Assembly (NCBI GenBank): GCA_002771015.1
Contig: PCUO01000029.1
Coordinates: 1-16,148, forward strand
Direction: 5' to 3'
Source of the DNA: Candidatus Yonathbacteria bacterium CG17_big_fil_post_rev_8_21_14_2_50_43_9
GTDB taxonomy: Bacteria > Patescibacteriota > Minisyncoccia > Phycocordibacterales > UBA1550
Length of the DNA: 16,148 nucleotides
In this document: positions 6,933 through 14,021 of the stretch, piece after piece
Position numbering within the stretch: position 1 is the stretch's first letter
Layout: each line of letters begins with the position of its first letter
Notes under the pieces: model-generated
What the model was told of the DNA's origin: nothing
Database searches by the model: none
What the model saw: only the letters and a program-made list of their open reading frames with translations
Made by a program: the position numbers and the translations under genes

Positions 6933-9447
6933 TCAATTGAGTGCTAAAAACTCCTTTATTAAAAACAGAATCATAAACAACTATATCAATTATATTTTTC
7001 ATATAGATAGAAGACATACTACTAGGTAAAAAAGAGAAAATAAAAGGACTAATATTTTTTTTATCAACAAGTTCACCATTTAAATAGAATTCAACACTAC
7101 TTACTGGATACTTACTTACAACAGAAACATAAAAACTAATATTCTCATCTATTTTATATGATTTGTTGTAATCAACGCCAGACATAGAAACAACAGGAAT
7201 AGCGTCGGGGGTACGACTTGTGTCGTATTCAGTTGGAATAAAGCTACGATCGCCCTCAACGAATCCCTGCCTCAAAACCCACTCACGTACAGGTATTTCC
7301 CAAAGCAAGTACTGTGAGTCGTTTTGAGGGTTAATAGGAGGTATGCCACGAGGAGAGTTTTTATTTATCCAATGAAGGATAGTGTGGATATTTGGAACAA
7401 CCAAGGTAATACGAGCCTCTATGGGTGTTAGTGAAGTAGCAAGCTTACCAGAAGCTTGGTCAATTATATATTTTTCCCCACCCTGCCAAATACCTTGGAG
7501 TGGAGCAGGAAGAGAAGTCAGGTCCTCTTTTTCTTGAGCAACAAAACGCTCAGAAGGAGTGATTTTCATTGCCTCCTCCATAAATGCGTGCCACACAGGT
7601 GTTATAATAAAACCAGCAATGTTTTTATGAAGTGGAGAATTATCATTATTCCCAGCCCACATCCCAACAGAAATATGAGGTGTATACCCAACTGTCCATA
7701 CATCGCGGTAATCGTTAGTAGTACCAGTTTTTACCGCAACATCCTTACCTGGGAAATAAAGAGCAGAGTTCGCGCCAAATTCAGGAGTCCTCGCCGCATT
7801 ATTAGATAGAATATTTGTAACACTGCGAGCAATTTCACTAGGGACAACTTGCTCACTTTTTTGTTTAAACTCTTCAACAACCACACCATCTTTGTCTTCA
7901 ATACGAAGAATTTGTGTGGTTTGGTTGCGCATCCCGTCGTTTGCAAATACACCGTAAGATCCTGTTAAATCAAGAAGAGAAACTTCGCCACCTCCAAGAA
8001 CGAGAGTAAGGCCGTACAAATTTGCGCCTCCAAGACTTTCAATACCCATACGGCGCGCCATGGTCAAGGAATCCTTAATACCCGCTAGATAAAGGGTTTT
8101 TACCGCAGGAATGTTGAGTGACTGCGCGAGAGCATCCCTCATTGAAACAGGGCCACGATATTTACCATCATAGTTTTCTGGCATATAGCAATCCTCAGGC
8201 TTTACTAAAGGAGAAAAAGGAACCCCTTTTGCGTCACAGTTTGTGCTAAAGTTTGTTTTTAGGTCAAAAATAGTTGTTTCTGGCGTGTAGCCTTTCATAA
8301 AAGCGGTAGCATAAACAAAAGGTTTAAAAGTAGAACCCGGTTGACGGTGAGCAAGAGCCACATTAAAATTCCCCTCATTTTTCACATCAAAATAATCTCT
8401 TGATCCAACCATCGCGAGAACTTGTCCATTTTTAGGGTCTACCGCCACTAGAGCCATATTTTTGGCCTCAAAGTTTTTTTCAATATCAGGACCATAGCTA
8501 CTTATTACGGACTCGGCTTTTTGCTGTAATTCATAGTTGAGGGTTGTAATAACTCTGTAACCATTTTCTCGAACAGCAAGGTCGCCGTATTTATTAGCAA
8601 GATATTCTTTCACCCACTCCACAAAATGAGGAGCGCGAATACCGCGAGGTTCGCGAGGAAGGAATTCCACCTTTTCCACAAGAGTTGTCTTGTATTCCTC
8701 ATTTGTAATAAAACCGACCTCATACATACGACGCAAAACAAGGTTTTTTCTTTCCTCTAGTTTATCACGATGGTTTCCGTACGGAGAATAATAGGTTGGA
8801 GCGTTTGGAATTGCCGCAAGATACGCAGACTGCGCGAGTGTGAGGTCAATTGCCTTTTTCCCAAAAAAAGTCATGCTTGCTTCACCAATACCATACATGC
8901 TTCCGCCATAAGGAATTTCGTTTAGATAAAGAGCAAGAATCTCATCCTTTGAAAATGCTTGCTCAAGCCTAAACGCAAGAATAATTTCCTTAAATTTTCT
9001 TGTTATAAGTTTTTCATCTGTTAAAAGAGTTTTTTTAACAACCTGCTGTGTGATAGTAGAACCACCTCCACGTGTGCCACCATAAAGGATAGCGCGCGAA
9101 ATACCGCGGACGCTAATACCGCTGTGATTATAAAACTCTCTGTCTTCAATAGCGATAGAGGCGTTTTTTGCCCAAAGGGAGATGCCTTCAAAATGAACAA
9201 CTGTCCTTTTTACTTCTTGATGAACATCATAAAGGAGAACCTCGCCAGTTCTGTCGTAAATCTTTGTGGATTGAGCAACCTTACGTTCGGGGAACTCTCC
9301 AAAATCTGGGAGTTTCATAAATGAAGCCCATAAAATGAGCGATCCTATAAAAATAAAAAATCCACCCACACTAAAAAGAAACACATTTTTCCAGTGTCTC
9401 AAAAAGCGTCGGAACTTATTTTTGGTGGAGCGAGTATTGCGCGCCAT
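6919..9447 (-). CDS. Bifunctional class A penicillin-binding protein (PBP1A/1C type)
   Basis: This 842-residue enzyme polymerises glycan strands and cross-links peptides. A basic cytoplasmic N-terminus precedes one transmembrane helix (about 21-42). The glycosyltransferase-51 domain has the catalytic motif EDREFYNHSG (Glu101), RGGGSTITQQ, and KFKEIILAFRLE...EILALYLNEIPYG. The transpeptidase domain has STFK (372-375, nucleophile Ser372), SLN (443-445) and KTGT (573-576), all intact. The last 130 or so residues contain an Ig-like segment (SVEFYLNGELVDKK), resembling the C-terminal extension of PBP1C-type proteins. It is divergent from tyrS with 71 bp between the starts, and its 3' end overlaps the DciA-like gene by 14 bp. 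An extended -10 (TGT then TATATT, 9459-9467 minus strand) lies 11 bases before the ATG, suggesting a very short leader. Confidence 0.94.
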   Translation of the reverse strand: MARNTRSTKNKFRRFLRHWKNVFLFSVGGFFIFIGSLILWASFMKLPDFGEFPERKVAQSTKIYDRTGEVLLYDVHQEVKRTVVHFEGISLWAKNASIAIEDREFYNHSGISVRGISRAILYGGTRGGGSTITQQVVKKTLLTDEKLITRKFKEIILAFRLEQAFSKDEILALYLNEIPYGGSMYGIGEASMTFFGKKAIDLTLAQSAYLAAIPNAPTYYSPYGNHRDKLEERKNLVLRRMYEVGFITNEEYKTTLVEKVEFLPREPRGIRAPHFVEWVKEYLANKYGDLAVRENGYRVITTLNYELQQKAESVISSYGPDIEKNFEAKNMALVAVDPKNGQVLAMVGSRDYFDVKNEGNFNVALAHRQPGSTFKPFVYATAFMKGYTPETTIFDLKTNFSTNCDAKGVPFSPLVKPEDCYMPENYDGKYRGPVSMRDALAQSLNIPAVKTLYLAGIKDSLTMARRMGIESLGGANLYGLTLVLGGGEVSLLDLTGSYGVFANDGMRNQTTQILRIEDKDGVVVEEFKQKSEQVVPSEIARSVTNILSNNAARTPEFGANSALYFPGKDVAVKTGTTNDYRDVWTVGYTPHISVGMWAGNNDNSPLHKNIAGFIITPVWHAFMEEAMKITPSERFVAQEKEDLTSLPAPLQGIWQGGEKYIIDQASGKLATSLTPIEARITLVVPNIHTILHWINKNSPRGIPPINPQNDSQYLLWEIPVREWVLRQGFVEGDRSFIPTEYDTSRTPDAIPVVSMSGVDYNKSYKIDENISFYVSVVSKYPVSSVEFYLNGELVDKKNISPFIFSFLPSSMSSIYMKNIIDIVVYDSVFNKGVFSTQLIIEE

Positions 9448-9458
9448 AGGATTTGATT

Positions 9459-9509
9459 AATATAACACAAATAACCATCGTAGGCGAGATTACGCGTTTG
9501 TGTTAAAAT
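9459..9509. promoter_or_regulatory. Divergent promoter region between the PBP gene and tyrS
   Basis: Two extended -10 elements point outward: TGTTATATT on the minus strand (9459-9467) for the PBP gene and TGTTAAAAT on the plus strand (9501-9509) for tyrS. They end 11 and 9 bases before the respective ATG codons. No good -35 boxes are seen, which fits extended -10 promoters. Both transcripts would be nearly leaderless. Confidence 0.4.
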
Positions 9510-9518
9510 GTTCTTGTT

Positions 9519-10694
9519 ATGACAGAAGACGAGCAGATAGACGAAATATTAACCCGAGGAGTCGCTGAGGTGATTCATCCAGATGCTTTGCGCGCGAAAC
9601 TTCTTTCTGGGAGGAAGCTTCGAATTAAATTTGGAGTAGACCCCACAAGCCCAAATATCCATCTTGGGAGGGCAACAGCAATATGGAAACTTCGCGACCT
9701 CCAAGATCTTGGGCACACCATTGTTTTTATTATAGGAGATTTTACTGGTGTTATTGGTGACACTTCGGACAAAGAAGCAGAACGCCCAATGCTCGCGCGT
9801 GAAACTGTAGAGGAAAACCTTGCTACATATTTTGAACAAGCAGGGGAAATTCTTGATATGGAGAAAGTGGAAAAGCATCGCAATACTGAATGGCTTGAAC
9901 TGCTTACGTATCGCGAGATTACCGAGCATGCGGAAGTTTTTTCTCTTTCAGATTTTATTTCCCGAGAAAATATAAAAGTTCGTCTTGATAAAGGGCTTCG
10001 CGTTTCACTGAGAGAATTATTATACCCGCTTATGCAGGGGTACGACAGCGTTGCTGTAAACGCGGATGTAGAAATTGGAGGAACAGATCAAAAGTTTAAT
10101 ATGCTTTCAGGAAGGAAACTTCAGGAGCATTTCAAAAAAGAACCACAGAGCATTTTGATGTTGGATTTGATAGAAGGATTGGATGGACGCAAAATGAGCT
10201 CAAGTTGGGGGAACACTATCAACTTAGCCGATACCGCAGATGATATGTTTGGGAAAGTGATGAGTCTTCGTGATGAGTTAATTGTTAAATATTTTATACA
10301 CGCAACGAGGGTGCCTATGAGCACAGTAGAAGAAGCGGAAGCCTCGCTCGGTCGCGGGAAAAACCCGCGCGATGTGAAACTACAACTCGCAGAAGAAATT
10401 GTATCAATGTACCACGGAAAAGATGAGGCAGTTCGTGCGCGGGAAGCATTTATTTCAACTTTTCAAAAGAAGGAAATTCCTGAGGATATTGAGGAGATAA
10501 AAGGAGAAGGAAAACTTGGAGAACTTTTGAAATCAAAAGAAATTGTTTCATCAATGACAGATTGGAGGAGGCTCGTTGAGGAGGGCGCTGTGAAACGACT
10601 TAGTGGAGAAGAAGAAAAAATCACAGACGACACATTGTTTGCTACACCAGGTGTTTACAAAATAGGGAAGAGAAGGTTTGTGAGAATAATTTAG
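9519..10694 (+). CDS. tyrS: Tyrosyl-tRNA synthetase
   Basis: This enzyme charges tRNA-Tyr with tyrosine. The 391-residue class I synthetase shows KFGVDPTSPNIHLGR with the HIGH-equivalent HLGR at 48-51, GDFTGVIGDTSDK, QGYDSVAVNADVEIGGTDQKFN for tyrosine binding, and KMSSS at 225-229. The HLGR form and overall length resemble the TyrZ/TyrRS-2 subgroup more than E. coli TyrS. The C-terminal 60 residues (WRRLVEEGAVKRLSG...GVYKIGKRRFVRII) form a short S4-like tRNA-binding domain. The ATG at 9519 is just 9 bases after an extended -10, with no Shine-Dalgarno site. It stands alone on the plus strand, divergent from the PBP gene, and ends at a strong bidirectional terminator. No T-box leader is possible in the short upstream region. 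Confidence 0.97.
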   Translation: MTEDEQIDEILTRGVAEVIHPDALRAKLLSGRKLRIKFGVDPTSPNIHLGRATAIWKLRDLQDLGHTIVFIIGDFTGVIGDTSDKEAERPMLARETVEENLATYFEQAGEILDMEKVEKHRNTEWLELLTYREITEHAEVFSLSDFISRENIKVRLDKGLRVSLRELLYPLMQGYDSVAVNADVEIGGTDQKFNMLSGRKLQEHFKKEPQSILMLDLIEGLDGRKMSSSWGNTINLADTADDMFGKVMSLRDELIVKYFIHATRVPMSTVEEAEASLGRGKNPRDVKLQLAEEIVSMYHGKDEAVRAREAFISTFQKKEIPEDIEEIKGEGKLGELLKSKEIVSSMTDWRRLVEEGAVKRLSGEEEKITDDTLFATPGVYKIGKRRFVRII

Positions 10695-10762
10695 CAAAAT
10701 AAAAAACCGAGCCGAGCACTAGAATAGTGCTTGGCTCGGTTTTTTATTTATTTTGCTAAATT
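10688..10762. terminator. Bidirectional terminator after tyrS
   Basis: The core stem is 10706-10720 with 10726-10740 (15 bp, one G-T pair, 5-base loop), flanked by A6 on the left and T6 on the right: a classical two-way intrinsic terminator. Complementarity continues outward through AATTTAGCAAAATAAA on the left and its complement on the right, interrupted by a four-base extra TTTA. The repeat therefore spans the tyrS stop codon and ends one base before the stop of the small acidic gene. Confidence 0.9.
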
Positions 10763-10763
10763 G

Positions 10764-10907
10764 TTATTCAATCTCGCGAGTGCTGAATTCCATTTCAACC
10801 CCTTCTTCCTCTATTATGTCGTCGTCGCCAAGATCAACACCATCATCTGCAAAATCAACATCATCACTAATGGCCATTTCTTCCTCTGTTACTTCATCTT
10901 CGGACAT
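10764..10907 (-). CDS. Small highly acidic protein, unknown
   Basis: A 47-codon frame on the minus strand reads MSEDEVTEEEMAISDDV... and ends FSTREIE. About 22 of 47 residues are Asp or Glu and there is only one basic residue. No family is recognised. It ends just beyond the strong shared terminator, which supports a real gene with its 3' end there. No Shine-Dalgarno site precedes the ATG; the upstream bases are A/T. It lies 132 bp downstream of ruvC on the same strand. Acidic proteins of this kind can act as DNA mimics, chaperone-like tails or partners of basic proteins, but nothing here selects among these. The opposite-strand frame starting at TTG inside the terminator is a shadow. Confidence 0.5.
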   Translation of the reverse strand: MSEDEVTEEEMAISDDVDFADDGVDLGDDDIIEEEGVEMEFSTREIE

Positions 10908-11039
10908 ATTTTTATATTTAAATTAAGAACCCGAACAACCTTTTTGAACGGGCTTTCATAGTTGTAGCAAAAAGTTTTTTTCTATGCAAGTGATTATTTT
11001 TAAAATTGGGGATAAAGTGTGGAAAGCGATAAAACAACA

Positions 11040-11537
11040 CTAACACCCTTTATTCTCAAGGGTTTTTCGAGGGCGTGCGTGCGCAAAATGAGTGAGTCCT
11101 ATGGCTATTGCGTCCATTTCGTCGTCTTGCTTTATAGAACCCGCGCCAGAAACAAGCTTTTTAACCATAGACATAACTTGAGTTTTTGTAGCCTTCCCGT
11201 AACCAGTCACCGCGACTTTGATCTGAAGAGGAGTGTATTCATAAATCTCAAGCCCTAAAATGCGCGCTTGGTATAGAATAGCTCCGCGCACCTCGGCGAC
11301 CCTCATTGCAGTCTTTTGGTTTGTTTCTATAAAGAGATTTTCAATAGCGAGAGCTTCTGGCTCATGCTCGTCTATAATACGCGCCACTTCTCGTCCTATA
11401 AGCTCCAATCTGTTCATAAAAGGAATATCAGCTTTTGTTTTAAAACATTCAGAAAAAACAAGCTCCTCCTTGTTTCCCTTATCCAAAATGGCAATACCGA
11501 GCCTCTCATAACCAGGGTCAATTGAGATAATCCGCAT
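11040..11537 (-). CDS. ruvC: Holliday junction resolvase RuvC
   Basis: RuvC is the dimeric endonuclease that cuts Holliday junctions made during recombination and fork repair. The 165-residue length is typical. The four acidic active-site residues are in place: Asp7 in SIDPGYERLG, Glu66 in AIENLF, and Asp139 and Asp142 in QDDEMDAIAIGLTH. GKATKTQV (114-121) matches the usual G.G.A.K.QV region. The start is secure because family members begin MRI(I/L)(G/S)IDPG. It is on the same strand as yebC and ruvB, a widespread association, but ruvA is not found in this window. A promoter (11544-11573) ends six bases before the ATG, suggesting a leaderless mRNA. Confidence 0.97.
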   Translation of the reverse strand: MRIISIDPGYERLGIAILDKGNKEELVFSECFKTKADIPFMNRLELIGREVARIIDEHEPEALAIENLFIETNQKTAMRVAEVRGAILYQARILGLEIYEYTPLQIKVAVTGYGKATKTQVMSMVKKLVSGAGSIKQDDEMDAIAIGLTHFAHARPRKTLENKGC

Positions 11538-11543
11538 AATAGA

Positions 11544-11573
11544 AGTGTAACACTTCCTCTGCTATACACTCAA
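11544..11573 (-). promoter_or_regulatory. Candidate ruvC promoter
   Basis: On the minus strand TTGAGT (11568-11573), an 18-base spacer and TACACT (11544-11549) resemble a sigma-70-type promoter. The -10 box ends six bases before the ruvC ATG, so transcription would begin at or next to the start codon. Confidence 0.4.
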
Positions 11574-11607
11574 ATAAATAGACTTCACTCCTGCATCCCA
11601 AACACTA

Positions 11608-11647
11608 ATCATGGCAATAGAACGCTATAGCGTTCTATTGCCATGAT
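11608..11647. repeat. Perfect 40-bp palindrome upstream of ruvC
   Basis: Bases 11608-11627 are exactly complementary to 11628-11647, with no loop. It lies between yebC and ruvC, about 35 bp upstream of the candidate ruvC promoter. There is no T run on either side. It could be a protein-binding operator, a terminator-like hairpin or a cruciform element. A loopless perfect palindrome is unusual for a simple terminator. Confidence 0.75.
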
Positions 11648-11674
11648 AGGGGAAAAGGAAGGTAGTTTTGTTAT

Positions 11675-11715
11675 AAACCAAAATCCTTGTGCACGTAACA
11701 CAGGGATTTTGGTTT
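11675..11715 (-). terminator. Terminator hairpin after yebC
   Basis: Arms 11675-11691 and 11699-11715 pair over 17 bases with one G-T pair and a 7-base loop. The hairpin begins 9 bases after the yebC stop on the minus strand and is followed by a short A/T-rich stretch. It is a plausible intrinsic terminator, though the T run is poor. Confidence 0.6.
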
Positions 11716-11724
11716 GTTATTGTA

Positions 11725-12241
11725 TTATTCAGCGTTTGTGTAGACCTCCTGCACGTCGTCGTGGTCGTCAAGTTCTTCAAGGAGGGATGACAAGGCTTCG
11801 CCGTCCTCGTCTGACAATGGAAATGTAGTTTGGGGCTCGTATCCTTCGGCTGTTTTACTAAATGCCCACGTTGCCGCGCCTTGCCCCGCGAGTGCGAGCC
11901 CACGTTTTGAAAGAATGTGTTTAATCTCCGCGACAGTTCGGTAGACCTTCAATAAGAATAGCGCAACCGCCAGGGCCGTATGCTTCGTAAAGCACCGCCT
12001 CCATGTTGCCTGCGTCTCCACCAGCGCCTTTTTTGACCGCGCGTTCAATGAGCTCATTTTGCATATTCTCCTTTTTCGCGCGCTCAATCACGGCGCGCAA
12101 ACCAGGTGAAGTGAGGTTCCCCGCCACTTTTTTTGACTCCAAAGCAATAAGCTTTGAGAATTTCCCAAAAATCTTGCTTCTCTTGCCGTCAGTAACCGCC
12201 TTCTTATTCTTTATTTGCGACCATTTGTTATGTCCAGACAT
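11725..12241 (-). pseudogene. yebC: YebC/PmpR/TACO1 family protein, frame broken in the middle
   Basis: YebC-family proteins help translation past difficult (for example polyproline) stretches and were earlier called transcription regulators. The N-terminal part is intact from MSGHNKWSQIKNKK (ATG at 12241) to YGPGGCAILIEGL, about 100 residues. The following conserved (T/S)DN.N is missing, and the next conserved block, RTVAEIKHILSKRG, is in the +1 frame. The second piece runs to DDVQEVYTNAE and the TAA at 11725, about 71 residues. In the first frame translation stops after a few more codons. The change lies at about 11938-11944 and fits a net loss of 14 bases. Both halves otherwise look undamaged, so the lesion is recent or is a sequencing error. 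The C-terminal half also lacks the 60-70 residue middle domain of E. coli YebC (the W.F.K block joins almost directly to PLSDEDGEAL). This may be normal for the lineage. Confidence 0.8.
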
Positions 12242-12288
12242 AATATTATTTTGAAAGCATATCAGAAAAGTAAATATTTTCCCAAACC

Positions 12289-12334
12289 CAATCCCCAGCA
12301 ATTATCCGCGCTCGCGAGGAATTGCTGGGGATTG
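12289..12334. terminator. Hairpin between ruvB and yebC
   Basis: Arms 12289-12303 and 12320-12334 form a perfect 15-bp stem; the 16-base centre contains the small palindrome CTCGCGAG. It lies 69 bp downstream of the ruvB stop and 48 bp upstream of the yebC start on the minus strand. The T content after the stem is modest, so it is a possible ruvB terminator or RNA-processing site. Confidence 0.55.
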
Positions 12335-12402
12335 AGGCTGGGAGCCTATAAATAAATGGGGACAGCCACCATTGATTTGTGTGAAGTGTGTTGTAATTTA
12401 TT

Positions 12403-13446
12403 TCACAGAAGTTTTCTTTGCGCTTCTTCTGGTGCATCAAAACCGAGATGCTCATAGGCACGTGGGGTGGCGAGGCGACCACGTGGGGTGCGTTCAATGA
12501 GGCCGAGTTGGAGGAGGTAGGGCTCGTTCACTTCTTCAAGTGTTGCCATTTCTTCAGAGAGCGCAGCGGCTATTGTGGAAAGTCCGACAGGACCGCCTTT
12601 GAATTTCTCAATAATCACCTCCAGGATTTTTCTGTCCAAAGCTGTGAGTCCAAGCTCATCAATCTCAAGCAAAGCGAGAGCGTCAGCGACGTACTTGGAA
12701 GACAAATCGCCTTTGTGCACCTGTGCAAAATCCCGCGCGCGTTTCAAAAGGTAGTTTGCGGTGCGCGGGGTTGCGCGACTGCAACGAGCGATTTCCCGCG
12801 CAGCGTCATCTGAGAGGGTAATGCCAAGAATGTTAGCCGAACGTTTCACTATTTTCTCAATCTCGTCCTCGGTGTAAAACTCCAAACGGAAAGTCCCTCC
12901 TGAAAAACGCGAGCGAAGAGGGGAGGAAATGAGCGCCACTCGCGTGGTCGCCGCAATCATTGTGAAAGGCGGGAGGTCTAGCTGTATCGTGCGCGCGCTA
13001 GGGCCTTTGCCAATAATGATATCAAGAACTCCAGACTCCATCGCTGGGTAGAGGACTTCCTCAATCATTTTATTCAAACGGTGTATTTCGTCTATAAAGA
13101 GCACATCTCCTGGGGAAAGGTTGGTCAAAATAGACGCTAAATCGCCGACTTTTTCAATAGCTGGGCCAGAGGTTGATTTCACTTGACAACCCATTTCGTT
13201 CGCGATAAGATGTGCCAACGTTGTTTTTCCGAGCCCCGGTGGCCCGTAAAAAAGGACGTGTTCCGGAGGATGAGAACGCTCTTTTGCAGCCTGAAGAAGA
13301 ATTTTTAAATTCTGTTTGATCGTTTCCTGACCTATGTATTCGTCAAATTTATTAGGACGGAGAGTTTGGTCAAGAAATGAAAAATCCCCAGACTTTTCAA
13401 GGTCATTTTTGAGTTCTTCCGGATTGTTGAGTTGGGGGCTTGACAT
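12403..13446 (-). CDS. ruvB: Holliday junction branch migration helicase RuvB
   Basis: RuvB is the AAA+ hexamer motor that, with RuvA, moves Holliday junctions for RuvC to cut. At 347 residues it has the family length. [13 protein letters not shown] opens the core, Walker A GPPGLGKT is at 68-75, Walker B VLFIDEIH at 115-122, sensor-1 region TMIAATTR, arginine-finger region SSPLRSRF, and [12 protein letters not shown] in the C-terminal part. The winged-helix end has [33 protein letters not shown] and the HLG box. The usual RFGI segment after the arginine finger reads [11 protein letters not shown], a mild variation. The stop is TGA, the only one among the genes here. The gene is G/C-richer than the origin region. 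No Shine-Dalgarno site is evident. Confidence 0.98.
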   Translation of the reverse strand: MSSPQLNNPEELKNDLEKSGDFSFLDQTLRPNKFDEYIGQETIKQNLKILLQAAKERSHPPEHVLFYGPPGLGKTTLAHLIANEMGCQVKSTSGPAIEKVGDLASILTNLSPGDVLFIDEIHRLNKMIEEVLYPAMESGVLDIIIGKGPSARTIQLDLPPFTMIAATTRVALISSPLRSRFSGGTFRLEFYTEDEIEKIVKRSANILGITLSDDAAREIARCSRATPRTANYLLKRARDFAQVHKGDLSSKYVADALALLEIDELGLTALDRKILEVIIEKFKGGPVGLSTIAAALSEEMATLEEVNEPYLLQLGLIERTPRGRLATPRAYEHLGFDAPEEAQRKLL

Positions 13447-13700
13447 AAAAATTGATTTGTGCTAGTCTAGTTTTAGAGATGAATGGAAGGCAATTTTTTG
13501 TTACAGTCTGTTTTTTTAAAAAAGATCCTATACATAAGCCTCTCTTAGTTGTGCCTTCGGGTTCACATGGTTCTGGACGAGGACGCATTGGTACTTCGCT
13601 TTGTTGCAAAGACCACTGATGCCATCCTTAGACCAATTCCTAACTCACTTCCTTGTGTTGTGAGAACTGATCGAGGTTTATGTGTGGGATTTTTTCTTTT

Positions 13701-13812
13701 GTGTTTGTTTGGCGCATTACTTCGTTACGGATGAAATTTACTCCCGCGCAGTATTATTATACAGCTTGGTCATAAATTTCATCCACGCCTCGTACTGTAC
13801 CTAAACAAACAC
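13701..13812. repeat. Imperfect inverted repeat, 40-base arms
   Basis: The left arm 13701-13740 and right arm 13773-13812 are both 40 bases. The outer 10 bases (GTGTTTGTTT with AAACAAACAC) and the inner 12 bases (GGATGAAATTTA with TAAATTTCATCC) pair perfectly. The 18 bases between them pair only partly. The loop is 32 bases. Equal arm length suggests a once perfect repeat or an RNA stem with a large internal loop. Confidence 0.65.
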
Positions 13813-14011
13813 CAAAGAGGTTGTGTGGCGCAGTACTTAACTCTCTGCGTACGCGAACTACACTAAAATTCATAGGAACGCAACTAGTACTTCCTAGAAA
13901 TTGTATCGTTTTCGTGAACAAAAAACAATTGACCTTCTGGCGTAGATTTGGTATCGTTTTTATGGGATACGGTTTCTCGCACCGAATTGCGAGTTTGTTG
14001 TTTAAATAAGG

Positions 14012-14017
14012 GGAGTA
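14012..14017 (+). promoter_or_regulatory. Strong Shine-Dalgarno site
   Basis: A GGGGAG stretch within AAGGGGAGTATGTAATG lies about seven bases before the ATG at 14022. It is the clearest ribosome-binding site in the window and decides that start. Confidence 0.7.
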
Positions 14018-14021
14018 TGTA

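Larger units (their letters stand above)
13447..14021. other. 575-bp region without a convincing gene
   Basis: This is the only gap above 300 bp. It holds open frames of 55-68 codons on both strands, none with family similarity, a good ribosome site and plausible composition together. The left part must contain the ruvB promoter, although no clear one is recognised. The central part carries an imperfect inverted repeat (13701-13812) and three copies of a GCGCA(G/T)TA motif. The right part ends in the Shine-Dalgarno site GGGGAG of the next gene. No tRNA, rRNA, tmRNA, 6S or RNase P RNA signature was recognised. A structured RNA or a decayed mobile element are both possible. Confidence 0.5.

Noticed and set aside
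10731..10961. 76-codon plus-strand frame starting at TTG
   Set aside because: Begins inside the tyrS terminator and lies antisense to the acidic gene; Phe/Ile-rich composition is what the complement of Asp/Glu codons gives.
11007..11015. DnaA-box-like TGGGGATAA
   Set aside because: A single copy with one mismatch in A/T-rich sequence is expected by chance; no cluster around it.
12403..12405. Possible reassignment of UGA to Gly as in some Patescibacteria
   Set aside because: ruvB ends at TGA exactly where the family normally ends, and no gene needs an in-frame TGA.
13403..13609. 68-codon minus-strand frame overlapping the ruvB start
   Set aside because: Overlaps the certain N-terminus of ruvB, has odd composition and no family resemblance.
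13549..13734. 61-codon plus-strand frame in the gap
   Set aside because: TTG start or internal ATG without ribosome site, no family resemblance, and its 3' end runs into the inverted repeat; the same bases are also partly open in other frames.
13821..14009. 62-codon plus-strand frame just before the 14022 gene
   Set aside because: Only a TTG start, no proper ribosome site, no recognisable domain; kept as part of the unexplained gap.
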